Shown here: positions 36,450 to 44,981 of the stretch, one piece after another | Numbering within the stretch: the stretch's first letter is position 1 | How the letters are laid out: every line of letters starts with the position of its first letter | NCBI GenBank assembly: GCA_039030395.1 | Contig: JBCCEF010000007.1 | Location: forward strand, 1-64,000 | Direction: 5' to 3' | DNA: 64,000 nucleotides | Origin: Acidobacteriota bacterium | GTDB taxonomy: Bacteria; Acidobacteriota; Thermoanaerobaculia; Multivoradales; JBCCEF01 | Notes under the pieces: model-generated | What the model was told of the DNA's origin: nothing | The model's database searches: none | What the model saw: only the letters and a program-made list of their open reading frames with translations | Translations under genes and position numbers: made by a program

Positions 36450-37508
36450 CTAATCCCCCGCCTTGCGAATCGCCAAACCGATCACCACGGCCAACATCGG
36501 AGCAATGCCGCGCAGCCACTCCGAGTTGAACTCCCGCTCGGAATAGTGGATCCGCCGCAGCGGATCCATCAGTTCGACGGACACTTCGAAGCGCTCCCTC
36601 AGAACCTGCTCCAGGTTAGGCGTCAGGGCGCAGCCACCGGACAGGTAGAGCTGGTCCACCGGGCCTTCGGACGCCGTGGCCGAGAAGAAGTCGAAGGTCT
36701 TTTGAATCTCCGAGGCCATCTCCGCCGACACGGCATCGAGCACCGGTCGCGCATCGGCCAGGCTGTAGCGGTCGACGGACTCGCCGCGCTTGAGCTGTTC
36801 CGCCTGTTCGAAGGAGAGGTTGAACTCGCGCTGCAGGGACTCCGTGAACTGATTCCCACCGAAGGAGATGTCGCGCCAGAAAACCGTCGCCCCGCGGGCC
36901 AGGACGTTGATGTTGGTGACGCCGGCGCCCATATTGATCAGGGCCACGGTCTTCAGCGGATCGAGATCGTAGTTGGCTTCGAATGCGTTCTGGATGGCGA
37001 AGGCATCGACATCGACCAGCACCGGCGACTTGCCGGTCTGGCTGATCACGGAGGTGTAGTCGTTGACTTTGTCACGCTTGACCGCTACCAGCAGCACTTC
37101 CATATTGTCGTGACCCGGTTCGCCCTCGTTGAGGACGACATAGTCCAGGCGCACGTCATTGATGTCGAAGGGGATGTACTGCTCGGCCTCCCACTGGATG
37201 GACTCGGCGAGCTCGTCCGCCGGCATCGAGGGCAGCTGAATCTTTTTGATGATGACCGAGTGACCGGACAGCGAGGTCGCATAATTCGCCGTCTTGACTC
37301 CGGTCTCGCTATTGAGTTTGTGGATGGCGTCGACCACCAGGGACGAATCCATGATCGAACCGTCCACGATCGCTTCCGGCGAAAGCGGTTCCACATCGAG
37401 GTGCTGTAGGTGGTAGTCCCCAGGCTTCTTCTCGCGAACTTCCGCCAACTTGACGGCGGAACTGCCGAGATCGAGGCCTACGACCCCCTTGTTTCTCGAA
37501 AAGAACAT
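36450..37508 (-). CDS. pilM: Type IV pilus assembly protein PilM
   Basis: Cytoplasmic actin-like ATPase that binds the PilN tail. The start at 37508 (MFFSRNKGVVGLDLGSSAVKL) has GAGGGG upstream and gives 352 aa, the usual length. Phosphate-binding motifs include GLDLGSS (residues 10-16), ALINMGAGVTNI and LYLSGGCALTPNL. It is first in the pilMNOPQ operon. The leader contains a 15-bp tandem repeat and a likely promoter at 37592-37620. Confidence 0.96.
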   Translation of the reverse strand: MFFSRNKGVVGLDLGSSAVKLAEVREKKPGDYHLQHLDVEPLSPEAIVDGSIMDSSLVVDAIHKLNSETGVKTANYATSLSGHSVIIKKIQLPSMPADELAESIQWEAEQYIPFDINDVRLDYVVLNEGEPGHDNMEVLLVAVKRDKVNDYTSVISQTGKSPVLVDVDAFAIQNAFEANYDLDPLKTVALINMGAGVTNINVLARGATVFWRDISFGGNQFTESLQREFNLSFEQAEQLKRGESVDRYSLADARPVLDAVSAEMASEIQKTFDFFSATASEGPVDQLYLSGGCALTPNLEQVLRERFEVSVELMDPLRRIHYSEREFNSEWLRGIAPMLAVVIGLAIRKAGD

Positions 37509-37527
37509 GACAGCCCAGCCCCTCAAG

Positions 37528-37555
37528 AAATCAGTAATGAAAAAATCAGTAATGA
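37528..37555. repeat. 15-bp-period direct repeat in the pilM leader
   Basis: AAATCAGTAATGA occurs at 37528-37540 and again at 37543-37555, two bases apart. It lies between the likely pilM promoter and the ribosome-binding site, so it could be a regulator site or an RNA element; a chance slippage duplication is also possible. Confidence 0.5.
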
Positions 37556-37591
37556 CGGCTATTTACCGCCGGATAGTTCAAGTGCCGACGC

Positions 37592-37620
37592 AGCCTAGCA
37601 GCACGAACCAAAGGAGTCAA
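37592..37620 (-). promoter_or_regulatory. Likely promoter of the pilMNOPQ operon
   Basis: On the minus strand TTGACT (37620-37615), 17 bp, then TAGGCT (37597-37592). The -35 box is five of six to consensus; the -10 box keeps T-A-----T. The predicted start near 37585 gives a leader of about 75 nt that contains the direct repeat. Confidence 0.5.
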
Positions 37621-38039
37621 GAAGCGAATGCATTCATGGCAATAACTTAGGTTTCACCTGGGTTCAGCCCGGAAGTATATCGCTATTCTGTGCTAGAGCG
37701 AAACGCATAGGATTCCTTGCGTAGCGGTGGCCCTCTGAAGGATCGGGCGAAACAGGGGTGGCTTCAGCCGCGCGGCTGGAGAGCGTCGGCTCGCCGCTGG
37801 GCCTCTTCTCTCACTTCGTCCAGGCGGCGATTGAACTTCGGAACGGACATCTGCGTGTCGTAGGTATGCGCCTTGATGAACAGCCGGACCCGACCGTCTT
37901 GCCTGGCATATCAGATGAAGCGACCGATCTTAGCAAAGGGGTTCACTGTCAAGGCGATGCAGGCCGGAATGGAGGTTGTCCCAGCGCGACGCTTCTGATA
38001 TGTTCGCCGCCCTTAGGCGAAGGAAGGAGCTAGAAAACC
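37621..38039. other. Intergenic region pilM-rpmB with possible gene remnant
   Basis: No intact gene of normal length is seen. The minus strand 37946-37764 carries a protein-like frame (for example RLFIKAHTYDTQMSVPKFNRRL) beginning at a GTG and interrupted by one TGA at codon 12, described as a finding. The plus strand holds the rpmB promoter and ribosome-binding site at its right end. Confidence 0.4.
37976..38004 (+). promoter_or_regulatory. Likely rpmB promoter
   Basis: TTGTCC (37976-37981), 17-bp spacer, TATGTT (37999-38004). Each box matches consensus at four positions. The predicted start is about 30 bases upstream of the rpmB ATG, with GGAAGGAG in between. Confidence 0.45.
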
Positions 38040-38264
38040 ATGGCGAAATGTGAATTGTGCGGTAAGGGAACGACTTTCGGGCGGAGCATCAGCCACGCCC
38101 ACAACGTCACTAACCGCCCCTTCAAGGCAAACCTGCAGAAGGTCCGCGCACTGATCGACGGCTCGACCCAGCGTATCTGGGCTTGCACCCGCTGCATCCG
38201 CAACGGCGCCGTCCAGAAGCCGCCGGCGCGCAACTGGACTCCGGACACCACGTCCGCGAGCTAG
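38040..38264 (+). CDS. rpmB: 50S ribosomal protein L28
   Basis: Component of the large ribosomal subunit, 74 aa. It starts MAKCELCGKGTTFG and contains SHAHNVTNRPFKANLQKVRA. The four Cys (CELC near the start, CTRC near residue 50) make it the zinc-binding form. GGAAGGAG precedes the ATG. It is a single gene with its own promoter, and the TAG stop lies in a GAGCTAGCAGGC sequence shared with the start of repeat copy C. Confidence 0.97.
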   Translation: MAKCELCGKGTTFGRSISHAHNVTNRPFKANLQKVRALIDGSTQRIWACTRCIRNGAVQKPPARNWTPDTTSAS

Positions 38265-38409
38265 CAGGCCAAGCCCCAGGGCGCCGGACCGGTGCCCGCC
38301 GCAGTACTCCCCACTCCAGCAAGACGTTCCCGGACTCCCGACGAGGGAGCGGCCGGAAAACGTCTCGCTCGAGTGGCGAAGCGTGCAGCAAAGGCGGCGT
38401 AGACGAAGG

Positions 38410-38949
38410 CTAGGTCGCCGGCGAGAAGTTCTCCGGTGGACCCTGCTGTCGGCCGTGAACGGCCTCGAACTCCTTCGCGTAGCGGCTGTACTTCGCTCGC
38501 CACACCCCCCAGGCGAACTTGGCGAGGATGCCGCCCTGGGCGAGCAGTTCGAGGTTTTCGAGGCACATCTCCCAGCCGGCCGCGCTGCGCGCCCCCTTGG
38601 ACGGGTCGTCGAGGAACTCGGTAAAAGACAACCGGCACCCCTCTCCGTCGGCGCGGAGTTCCCAGCGCAGGATGCTGTCGCTCCAGCGGAACTCCAGCAG
38701 GTGCGGGGGATCCACCGCCAAGACCTCTCCTCGCAATTCCCCCTCCGGCAACGCCTCACCCTCGGCGCCAGGGAAGGCGAAGCGGAGCCTGGCGCCGACC
38801 TTCCACTCGCCGGCCACCTCGGCCGGGAACCACCGATTCAACAGTTCGCGTTCGGTGAGAACCCGCCAGACCTTCTCCACCGGATGCGCCAGGCGGCGCT
38901 CAAAGGCCAGTTCGTACTTCGCGCCGGCCTTGCTGAAGGTAGCTTTCAT
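38410..38949 (-). CDS. SRPBCC (AHSA1-like) domain protein
   Basis: A 179-aa protein of the START/Bet v 1-like AHSA1 group. It opens with YELAFERRLAHPVEKVWRVLTERELLNRWFPAEV, the usual beginning, and has a hydrophobic cavity fold with AGWEMCLENLELL towards the C terminus. Members bind small hydrophobic ligands; the ligand here is unknown. It overlaps the ArsR-type regulator by 4 bases, a pairing seen often for this family. Confidence 0.9.
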   Translation of the reverse strand: MKATFSKAGAKYELAFERRLAHPVEKVWRVLTERELLNRWFPAEVAGEWKVGARLRFAFPGAEGEALPEGELRGEVLAVDPPHLLEFRWSDSILRWELRADGEGCRLSFTEFLDDPSKGARSAAGWEMCLENLELLAQGGILAKFAWGVWRAKYSRYAKEFEAVHGRQQGPPENFSPAT

Positions 38950-39260
38950 CTTCCATCCTCCATCGCGTCGAGGGTTCGTTCCATGGCGTCGAGACGGTCC
39001 TCCCAGAAGGCCCGGTAGGGAGCCAACCAGTCGTCGACCTCGCGCAATCTTTCGGGGTTCAAGCGGTAGATCCGGCGCTGCGCATCCACCCGCACCGAGG
39101 CGAGGCCGGTCTCGCGCAGCACGCGGAGCTGCTTGGAAACCGCCGGCTGGCTCATCCCCAGCCGATCCACGAGGTCTCCCACGGACAGCTCGCCCCCGAG
39201 AAGCTCGTCGAGGAGACGTCGACGAGTGGGATCGGCCAACAGCTCAAACGCGGTCTGCAT
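38946..39260 (-). CDS. ArsR-family transcriptional regulator
   Basis: A 104-aa winged-helix repressor. The start at 39260 (MQTAFELLADPTRRRLLDEL) is the usual family beginning. The recognition helix region is LGMSQPAVSKQLRVLRETGLASV, and the wing is VRVDAQRRIYRLNPERL. No metal-binding CxC motif is seen, so it probably senses something other than metals. It probably controls itself and the coupled SRPBCC gene. Confidence 0.93.
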   Translation of the reverse strand: MQTAFELLADPTRRRLLDELLGGELSVGDLVDRLGMSQPAVSKQLRVLRETGLASVRVDAQRRIYRLNPERLREVDDWLAPYRAFWEDRLDAMERTLDAMEDGR

Positions 39261-39314
39261 GGACTGAATATAACGACTAAGGCATATAACCGTCAAGGCA
39301 CTACCGCACTGAAC

Positions 39315-41537
39315 TCACCGTGCCCCCGCCCGCGGGCCGGACATGCGGCGGTCGACGCTGCGCACGCCGGCCAGGGCGCGCACCCGGCGAACGATCTTGT
39401 CCAGATGTTTGCTGTCGCGCACCTGCACCACCACGCTGATCAGCCCGCGGTTGGCTTCTTCGGTCTCTGCCTGGAGATGGGCGATGTTCGACTCCTGATC
39501 GGCGATCACCTCGGCCAGCCGCGCCAGAATGCCCGGCCGGTCCTCCGTTTCGATGGTCAGAGAAATGCGGTAGAGGTCATCTTTTTGGCGGGCCCACTCC
39601 ACCTCGATCTCCCGCTCCGGGTTGTAGAGCAGGTTGCGCACGTTGGGGCAGGCCAGGGAATGGACCGACACCCCGCGGCCGCGGGTGATGTAGCCGATGA
39701 TGTCTTCCCCCGGTAGGGGATTGCAGCACTGGGCGAGGAAGGCCAGCATGTCGCCGTGCCCCTTGACCACGATCGGCCCGTGACCGAAGGGCAGAATCTT
39801 GTTGACCACCTTGCGGATGCGGCTCGGCTCCGGCGCCTTCTCTTCGGAGGGCTCGTTCGGCAACACCCGCTCGATGATGTGACGGGCCGAAAGCTTGCCA
39901 TAGCCCAGCCGGGAGAGCAGATCGTCCTCGCCGTTGATGCCGTCTTCTTCCAGCACCGTGGTGAACCGGTCGAGGTCATAGAACCGCTTGAGGCTGTATT
40001 TGTAGCGCCGCAGCTCTTTCTCCAGTAGCCGCCGGCCGATCTCGATGGCGCGCTGCTTCTGCTGGGTGTTGAGCCACTGGCGGATCTTGCTCTTGGCCCG
40101 CGAGGTGGCCACGAAGGTCAACCAGTCGCGGCTCGGCTGGCGATTCGGCGCCGTCATGATCTCGACCATGTCGCCGTTCTGGAGTTCCGCCCGGAGCGGC
40201 ACCAGCTTGCCGTTCACCCGCGCGCCGGAGCAGTGGTGGCCAACATCCGTGTGCACCTTGTAGGCAAAATCCAGCGGCGTGGCGCCGCGGGGAAAGGAGA
40301 ACACCTCGCCCTTGGGACTGAACACATAGACCTCGTCCGGATAGAGGTCGATCTTCAAGGTGGTCAAGAAGGTGCGCGGGTCGTCAACTTCCTTCTGCCA
40401 GTCCAAAAGCTGCCGCAGCCAAAGGATGTTGGCATCCTCCGCCGGCGATGCCTTGCCCTCCTTGTAGCGCCAGTGGGCCGCGATGCCCTCCTCGGCGATG
40501 CGGTCCATCTCACGGGTGCGGATCTGCACCTCGAAAGGCTGCCCGCGCTCCGCCACCACGGTGGTATGGAGGGACTGATAGAGATTCGGCTTGGGCATGG
40601 CGATGTAGTCCTTGAAGCGGCCGGGGATCGGCCGCCAGTGCTGGTGGACCACGCCCAGTGCGGCGTAGGTGTCGCGCAGGTTTCGGGTGATGATGCGGAA
40701 GGCCAGGTAGTCGTAGAGCCGCGAGATGTCGATCCCCTGCCGACGAAGCTTGTGGTAGATCGAGTAGTAGCGCTTCACCCGGAAGGTGATCTCCGCCTCG
40801 ATGCCGGCCGTTTCCAGGTGACCGCCCAGGTCCTGACGGATGCGCTCGACGGTTCCCTTGGCCCCCTTCATCTTCTCCGCCACGCTGGCAAAGAGCTCGG
40901 CGAACTGATGGGGATACAGGTAGAAGAAGGCGAGATCCTCCAAGTCGCCTTTCACCCGGCTCATGCCCAGGCGGTTGGCGATCGGCGCGTAGATCTCCAA
41001 CGTCTCGCGCGAGATGCGCCGCCGCGCATCGCTCGGCATGTGCTGCAGGGTCTCCATGTTGTGGAGACGGTCCGCCAGCTTGACGACCACCACCCGAATG
41101 TCCTTGGCGGAGGCGAGGATCATCTTGCGGAACGTCTCCGCTTGCGCCTGATCGCGGCGCACATATTCATGACGCCCGATCTTGGTCACCCCATCGACCA
41201 TATCGGTGATCTCTTCGCCGAAGTGCTCGATCAGCTCCTCACGGGTGGCAAGGGTGTCTTCCAGCACATCGTGCAGCAGGCCGACGGCCACGCAGACGTG
41301 GTCGAACTTCAGGTCCGCCAACAGGTAGGCGACGGTCAGCGGGTGGCTGACATAGGGCTCGCCGGAACGGCGCTTTTGATCGAGGTGCTTCTCGGCGGTG
41401 AATTCGTAGACCGAGCGCAGAAGCGACTCGTCGACCATCCGTCCGTGCTCTTTCAGGCGATCGATCACCTGCTCGATGTCCCGCACTTTGGGACTCGCCA
41501 CCGGGGGCTTGAGCTTGGATGATCGGACAGACGGCAT
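39315..41537 (-). CDS. Bifunctional (p)ppGpp synthetase/hydrolase
   Basis: Rel/SpoT-type enzyme of the stringent response, 740 aa. The HD hydrolase domain is intact (AVGLLHDVLEDT, KLADRLHNMETL). A synthetase domain follows (RFKDYIAMPKPNLYQSLHTTV), then TGS (DEVYVFSPKGEVFSFPRGATPLDFAYKVH), a zinc-finger/CC region with CCNPLPGEDIIGYITRGRGVSVH, and a C-terminal ACT domain. Both halves look active. The usual symbol would be rel, spoT or relA; the sequence alone does not decide. Confidence 0.95.
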   Translation of the reverse strand: MPSVRSSKLKPPVASPKVRDIEQVIDRLKEHGRMVDESLLRSVYEFTAEKHLDQKRRSGEPYVSHPLTVAYLLADLKFDHVCVAVGLLHDVLEDTLATREELIEHFGEEITDMVDGVTKIGRHEYVRRDQAQAETFRKMILASAKDIRVVVVKLADRLHNMETLQHMPSDARRRISRETLEIYAPIANRLGMSRVKGDLEDLAFFYLYPHQFAELFASVAEKMKGAKGTVERIRQDLGGHLETAGIEAEITFRVKRYYSIYHKLRRQGIDISRLYDYLAFRIITRNLRDTYAALGVVHQHWRPIPGRFKDYIAMPKPNLYQSLHTTVVAERGQPFEVQIRTREMDRIAEEGIAAHWRYKEGKASPAEDANILWLRQLLDWQKEVDDPRTFLTTLKIDLYPDEVYVFSPKGEVFSFPRGATPLDFAYKVHTDVGHHCSGARVNGKLVPLRAELQNGDMVEIMTAPNRQPSRDWLTFVATSRAKSKIRQWLNTQQKQRAIEIGRRLLEKELRRYKYSLKRFYDLDRFTTVLEEDGINGEDDLLSRLGYGKLSARHIIERVLPNEPSEEKAPEPSRIRKVVNKILPFGHGPIVVKGHGDMLAFLAQCCNPLPGEDIIGYITRGRGVSVHSLACPNVRNLLYNPEREIEVEWARQKDDLYRISLTIETEDRPGILARLAEVIADQESNIAHLQAETEEANRGLISVVVQVRDSKHLDKIVRRVRALAGVRSVDRRMSGPRAGAR

Positions 41538-41690
41538 CTTGGGGCCGGTCCCCGCGAAGAAAAGACCGTCGGCGAGGGAGGACCGATTATAGGACAGCCG
41601 TCAAGAGGCATCGGTGACCACAAACGCACAACGGGGCCGCGCCGGAGAGGCACGACCCCGCAATCCACAGACCGCCTTGTGGAACCGCGA

Positions 41691-42869
41691 TCAGGCCGGG
41701 TTCTGGGCCGCCTTTCGGGCCTTCGCCTCGGCGCCGAACCACTGCTCCCACAGCAGGGCGAAGGGGCTGGCGACGAACACCGAAGAGTAGGTGCCGACGA
41801 TGATGCCGATGGTCAGGACGAAGGCAAAGCCGCGCAGGACGTCACCACCCAGGAAAAGCAGCGAACCGACCACGCACAAGGTGGTACCGGAGGTGAGCAC
41901 CGTGCGGGACAGGGTTTGGTTGATGCTCTGGTTCATCGTATCGACCAGCGGCTTGCGGCGGGCGCGCCGCATGTTCTCGCGCACCCGGTCGAAGATCACC
42001 ACCGTGTCGTTGACCGAATAGCCGACCAGAGTCAAGAAGCCCGCGATGGTGGTGAGGTTGAACTCGAAGCCGGCCAGGGCATAGATGCCAATGCACACCA
42101 GCACGTCGTGCACCACCGCCACCAGCGCCCCGATACCGAACCGAAGCTCGAAACGCACCCAGATGTAGGCCAACATGCCCAGCAGCGACATCGCCACCGC
42201 CAGAATGCCCTTGATGCGCAGTTCTTCACCGATCTGTGGGCCGACGTTTTCGACCCCGAGGATCGAGAAACTGCCCAGGTAGACCTTCTCCTTCAGCGCA
42301 TCGACCACCCCCGGCGGCACGTCTTCGATGGCGGCCACCTGACCCCACGAGGTGAAGATGCCTTGCTCGCGGCGCTGTTCGATGATGCGCTCGGCCATCT
42401 GGGTGTAGGCCTGCTGCGCTGCGAGATCGCCCCCCAGGGACGTCGGGTCGGCCTCTAGCAGGGCGGCGGTCAAGTCCTCCACCCCTTCGCGGTTCAGATC
42501 CGAGTCTTCCGAACGGCCGTCATTGAACTGCTGGTCGAGGGCTTCGACGATCTGGGCTCGGCGCCCTTCCTCGCTGCCTTCGAGGGTCGACGTTTTGAGG
42601 ATCACCTCGTTCGCATCCTCGTCCCCGAAGCGCTGGATTAGAGCTTCGTCCATCCCCGCCCCGACCAGCACCTCACGGATCACGTCCACCTGCGGCTCCT
42701 CCTGGAACTGGAGGGTGAGCTGCGTGCCGCCCGCGAAGTCGATACCGATGTTGAGTTTTTTCTGGACGAAGACCGTGGTGATGCCGGTGAGCACCAAGAT
42801 GGCTGAGATGACGACCATCACCTTCCGGTACTTCATGAAGTCAATGCGTGTGTCGCGGAAAAACTCCAT
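41691..42869 (-). CDS. secF: Protein translocase subunit SecF
   Basis: Works with SecD to pull exported proteins across the inner membrane using the proton gradient. The protein has 392 aa, longer than the usual ~300-320. The extra length is in the first periplasmic loop between TM1 and TM2 (about residues 70-190), which is Glu/Asp/Gln-rich. The conserved start FRDTRIDFMKYRK and core GIDFAGGTQL, plus TM4-TM6 with GYSVNDTVVIFDRVREN, are normal. It lies 42 bases after secD. Confidence 0.95.
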   Translation of the reverse strand: MEFFRDTRIDFMKYRKVMVVISAILVLTGITTVFVQKKLNIGIDFAGGTQLTLQFQEEPQVDVIREVLVGAGMDEALIQRFGDEDANEVILKTSTLEGSEEGRRAQIVEALDQQFNDGRSEDSDLNREGVEDLTAALLEADPTSLGGDLAAQQAYTQMAERIIEQRREQGIFTSWGQVAAIEDVPPGVVDALKEKVYLGSFSILGVENVGPQIGEELRIKGILAVAMSLLGMLAYIWVRFELRFGIGALVAVVHDVLVCIGIYALAGFEFNLTTIAGFLTLVGYSVNDTVVIFDRVRENMRRARRKPLVDTMNQSINQTLSRTVLTSGTTLCVVGSLLFLGGDVLRGFAFVLTIGIIVGTYSSVFVASPFALLWEQWFGAEAKARKAAQNPA

Positions 42870-42911
42870 GACAACTCCTTCTCAAGCCTTGCCGAAGGGA
42901 CAGGGCAGGGA

Positions 42912-44495
42912 CTAAATCGAAAGCCGCTCGACGCGCTTGCGACGTGAATAGATCAGATCGAAGATCCACCGGCTGACGATCACCGCGGTAAACACCGAAG
43001 CGAAGATACCGATGGACAGGGTGACGGCGAAGCCGCGAATCGGGCCGGTTCCGAACTGGAACAGGAACAGTGAGGCGATCAGGGTGGTGATGTTGGCGTC
43101 CAGAATGGACGACAAGGCCTTACCGAAACCGGCGTCGATGGCCGACCGGATGGTCCGTCCCACCCGCAGCTCTTCTCGGATGCGCTCGAACACCAGCACG
43201 TTCGCGTCGACCGCCATACCGATGGTCAGGATGATGCCGGCAATGCCCGGCAGGGTCAGGGTCGCACCGAAATAGGCCAGGGCTCCGAACACCAGGATCA
43301 CATCGAGCACCAGCACGACGATGGCGTTGATGCCGGTGAAGCGGTAGACCACCAGCATGATCAGGATCACCAGGGCGCCGCCGACGAGACCCGCCCGCAA
43401 GCCCTTCTTGATCGAATCGCGACCGAGGGACGGACCGACGGTGCGTTCCTCGAGGTAGGTGATGCCGGCCGGCAGAGCGCCGGTGCGCAGCACCATCGAC
43501 AGATCCTCGACCTCCTGCTGGGTGAAGTTGCCCTCGATCACGCCGCTGTCGCTGATCCGGCTGTTGATCACCGGCGCCGTCACCACCTTGCCGTCGAGCA
43601 CGATCGCCAAACCACGCCCGACGTTGGCGCCGGTGGCTTCGCCGAAGCGATCCGCGCCGTCCGCCTTGAAGGTGAAGTTGACCACCGGCTCCTGATACTG
43701 GCCGAGAGTCGGCCGGGCGTTCTTGAGATCGCGGCCGGTCACCACGCTCTTCGATTCGACGGCAAACCACTCCAGCGGCTGGCCCCGTTCGTCGCGCTCC
43801 GCACCTTCCATGATTTCGACGCCGGCAGGAATCTGACCGCCGTAGTTTTGCAGCACCGCCTCGCGGCTCGAGACACCGGTGCCGCCTTGGCGCGGGAACT
43901 CGGTGAAGCGGAATTCCAGGAAGGCGGTGCGCTTGATCAACTCGCGCACGCGGTCTTGATCGTCAACGCCCGGAAGCTGCACCACCAGCCGGTCCGTATC
44001 GCCAAGCGGGGTGATGGTGGGCTCCGTCACACCGAAGGCGTCCACCCGATTGCGGATCGTCTCCAGGGCCTGACGCACGGACAGGCGCTCGATGTCGCGC
44101 ACGTTGGCATTGGTCATGGTGAAGGTCAGGTCGCCACCGCTGCGGCTCGAGTCCCAGGCGGCGGCGCCGACGCTGTTGCGGAAGCCATCGACGATCTCGC
44201 GCAGCGTATCCACCGTCTCGGCGGTCACGCCGCTCACCCGGAAGTTGCGGTCGTCCACCTTGGCGACCTGCAGTTCCGGCAGGTCGCGATCCTCGGCCAG
44301 AGAGACCAGACGCTCTATGTCCTTGTCGATCTCCGAGCCGACGGCATCTTCGGTCTGCACCTGGAGCACCAGGTACATACCGCCCTGCAGATCGAGGCCG
44401 AGGCGAATGCGCTCGTCGACGGGGAAAGCAGAAAAAACAGCAAGGGCGACGACCAGCAAGATCAGTCCACCCCGAATCAAAAGGCTCCGGTTCAT
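42912..44495 (-). CDS. secD: Protein translocase subunit SecD
   Basis: Partner of SecF in post-translational protein export, 527 aa. TM1 lies near the N terminus, followed by GLDLQGGMYLVLQV, the large P1 periplasmic domain with DRLVVQLPGV, and a five-helix membrane half with AIVLDGKVVTAPVINSRI before it and DANVLVFERIREE in TM4. The start overlaps the yajC stop by 4 bases. Confidence 0.96.
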   Translation of the reverse strand: MNRSLLIRGGLILLVVALAVFSAFPVDERIRLGLDLQGGMYLVLQVQTEDAVGSEIDKDIERLVSLAEDRDLPELQVAKVDDRNFRVSGVTAETVDTLREIVDGFRNSVGAAAWDSSRSGGDLTFTMTNANVRDIERLSVRQALETIRNRVDAFGVTEPTITPLGDTDRLVVQLPGVDDQDRVRELIKRTAFLEFRFTEFPRQGGTGVSSREAVLQNYGGQIPAGVEIMEGAERDERGQPLEWFAVESKSVVTGRDLKNARPTLGQYQEPVVNFTFKADGADRFGEATGANVGRGLAIVLDGKVVTAPVINSRISDSGVIEGNFTQQEVEDLSMVLRTGALPAGITYLEERTVGPSLGRDSIKKGLRAGLVGGALVILIMLVVYRFTGINAIVVLVLDVILVFGALAYFGATLTLPGIAGIILTIGMAVDANVLVFERIREELRVGRTIRSAIDAGFGKALSSILDANITTLIASLFLFQFGTGPIRGFAVTLSIGIFASVFTAVIVSRWIFDLIYSRRKRVERLSI

Positions 44496-44806
44496 TTCTT
44501 CTGTCCTTCCTCTTGGCCTTCGAGGCCGGCGATGGCGGAGCGGGCGACGCGAATTTTCACGTTGTCCGCCACCTTCAGAATCAGCGTCGAACCCTGGTCG
44601 CCGCTCACCTCGCCGTAGATGCCGCCGTTGGTGTACACCTTGTCACCCTTCTTCAGGTTGGCGATCAGTTCCTGCAGCGCTTTCTGCTTCTTGCGCATCG
44701 GCATGAACAGAATGAGGTAGAAGATGCCGAAGATCAGCAGCATCGGCATGAAGGCCATGAAGGGACTCTGGGCCTCTTGAGCGAGCACGAAGAGCGATGA
44801 AGTCAT
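44492..44806 (-). CDS. yajC: Preprotein translocase subunit YajC
   Basis: Small Sec accessory protein, 104 aa, with one membrane helix (FMPMLLIFGIFYLILFMPM) and a cytoplasmic domain with LKKGDKVYTNGGIYGEV, both typical. It is located between tgt and secD as in many bacteria. Confidence 0.95.
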   Translation of the reverse strand: MTSSLFVLAQEAQSPFMAFMPMLLIFGIFYLILFMPMRKKQKALQELIANLKKGDKVYTNGGIYGEVSGDQGSTLILKVADNVKIRVARSAIAGLEGQEEGQKK

Positions 44807-44981
44807 GGGTCCGCGGTTCCAGGTAGTGACGTTTTTCGAGGGGACTGACTGGAGTCAGGCAACCCGCTGTTGACCCGCGCGCAGCCATGCCGTGCACGGA
44901 CCAGCCTGCGCGGCCCGACCGAGACCATGGAGAATAGAAGACCGGATCGCGCATTGCAAGTCCGGCGAAGGGCGAAAAAAC

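Noticed and set aside
37911-37913. In-frame TGA read as selenocysteine
   Set aside because: No SECIS-like hairpin directly after the codon was recognised and no selenoprotein family matches. A nonsense mutation or a chance frame is simpler.
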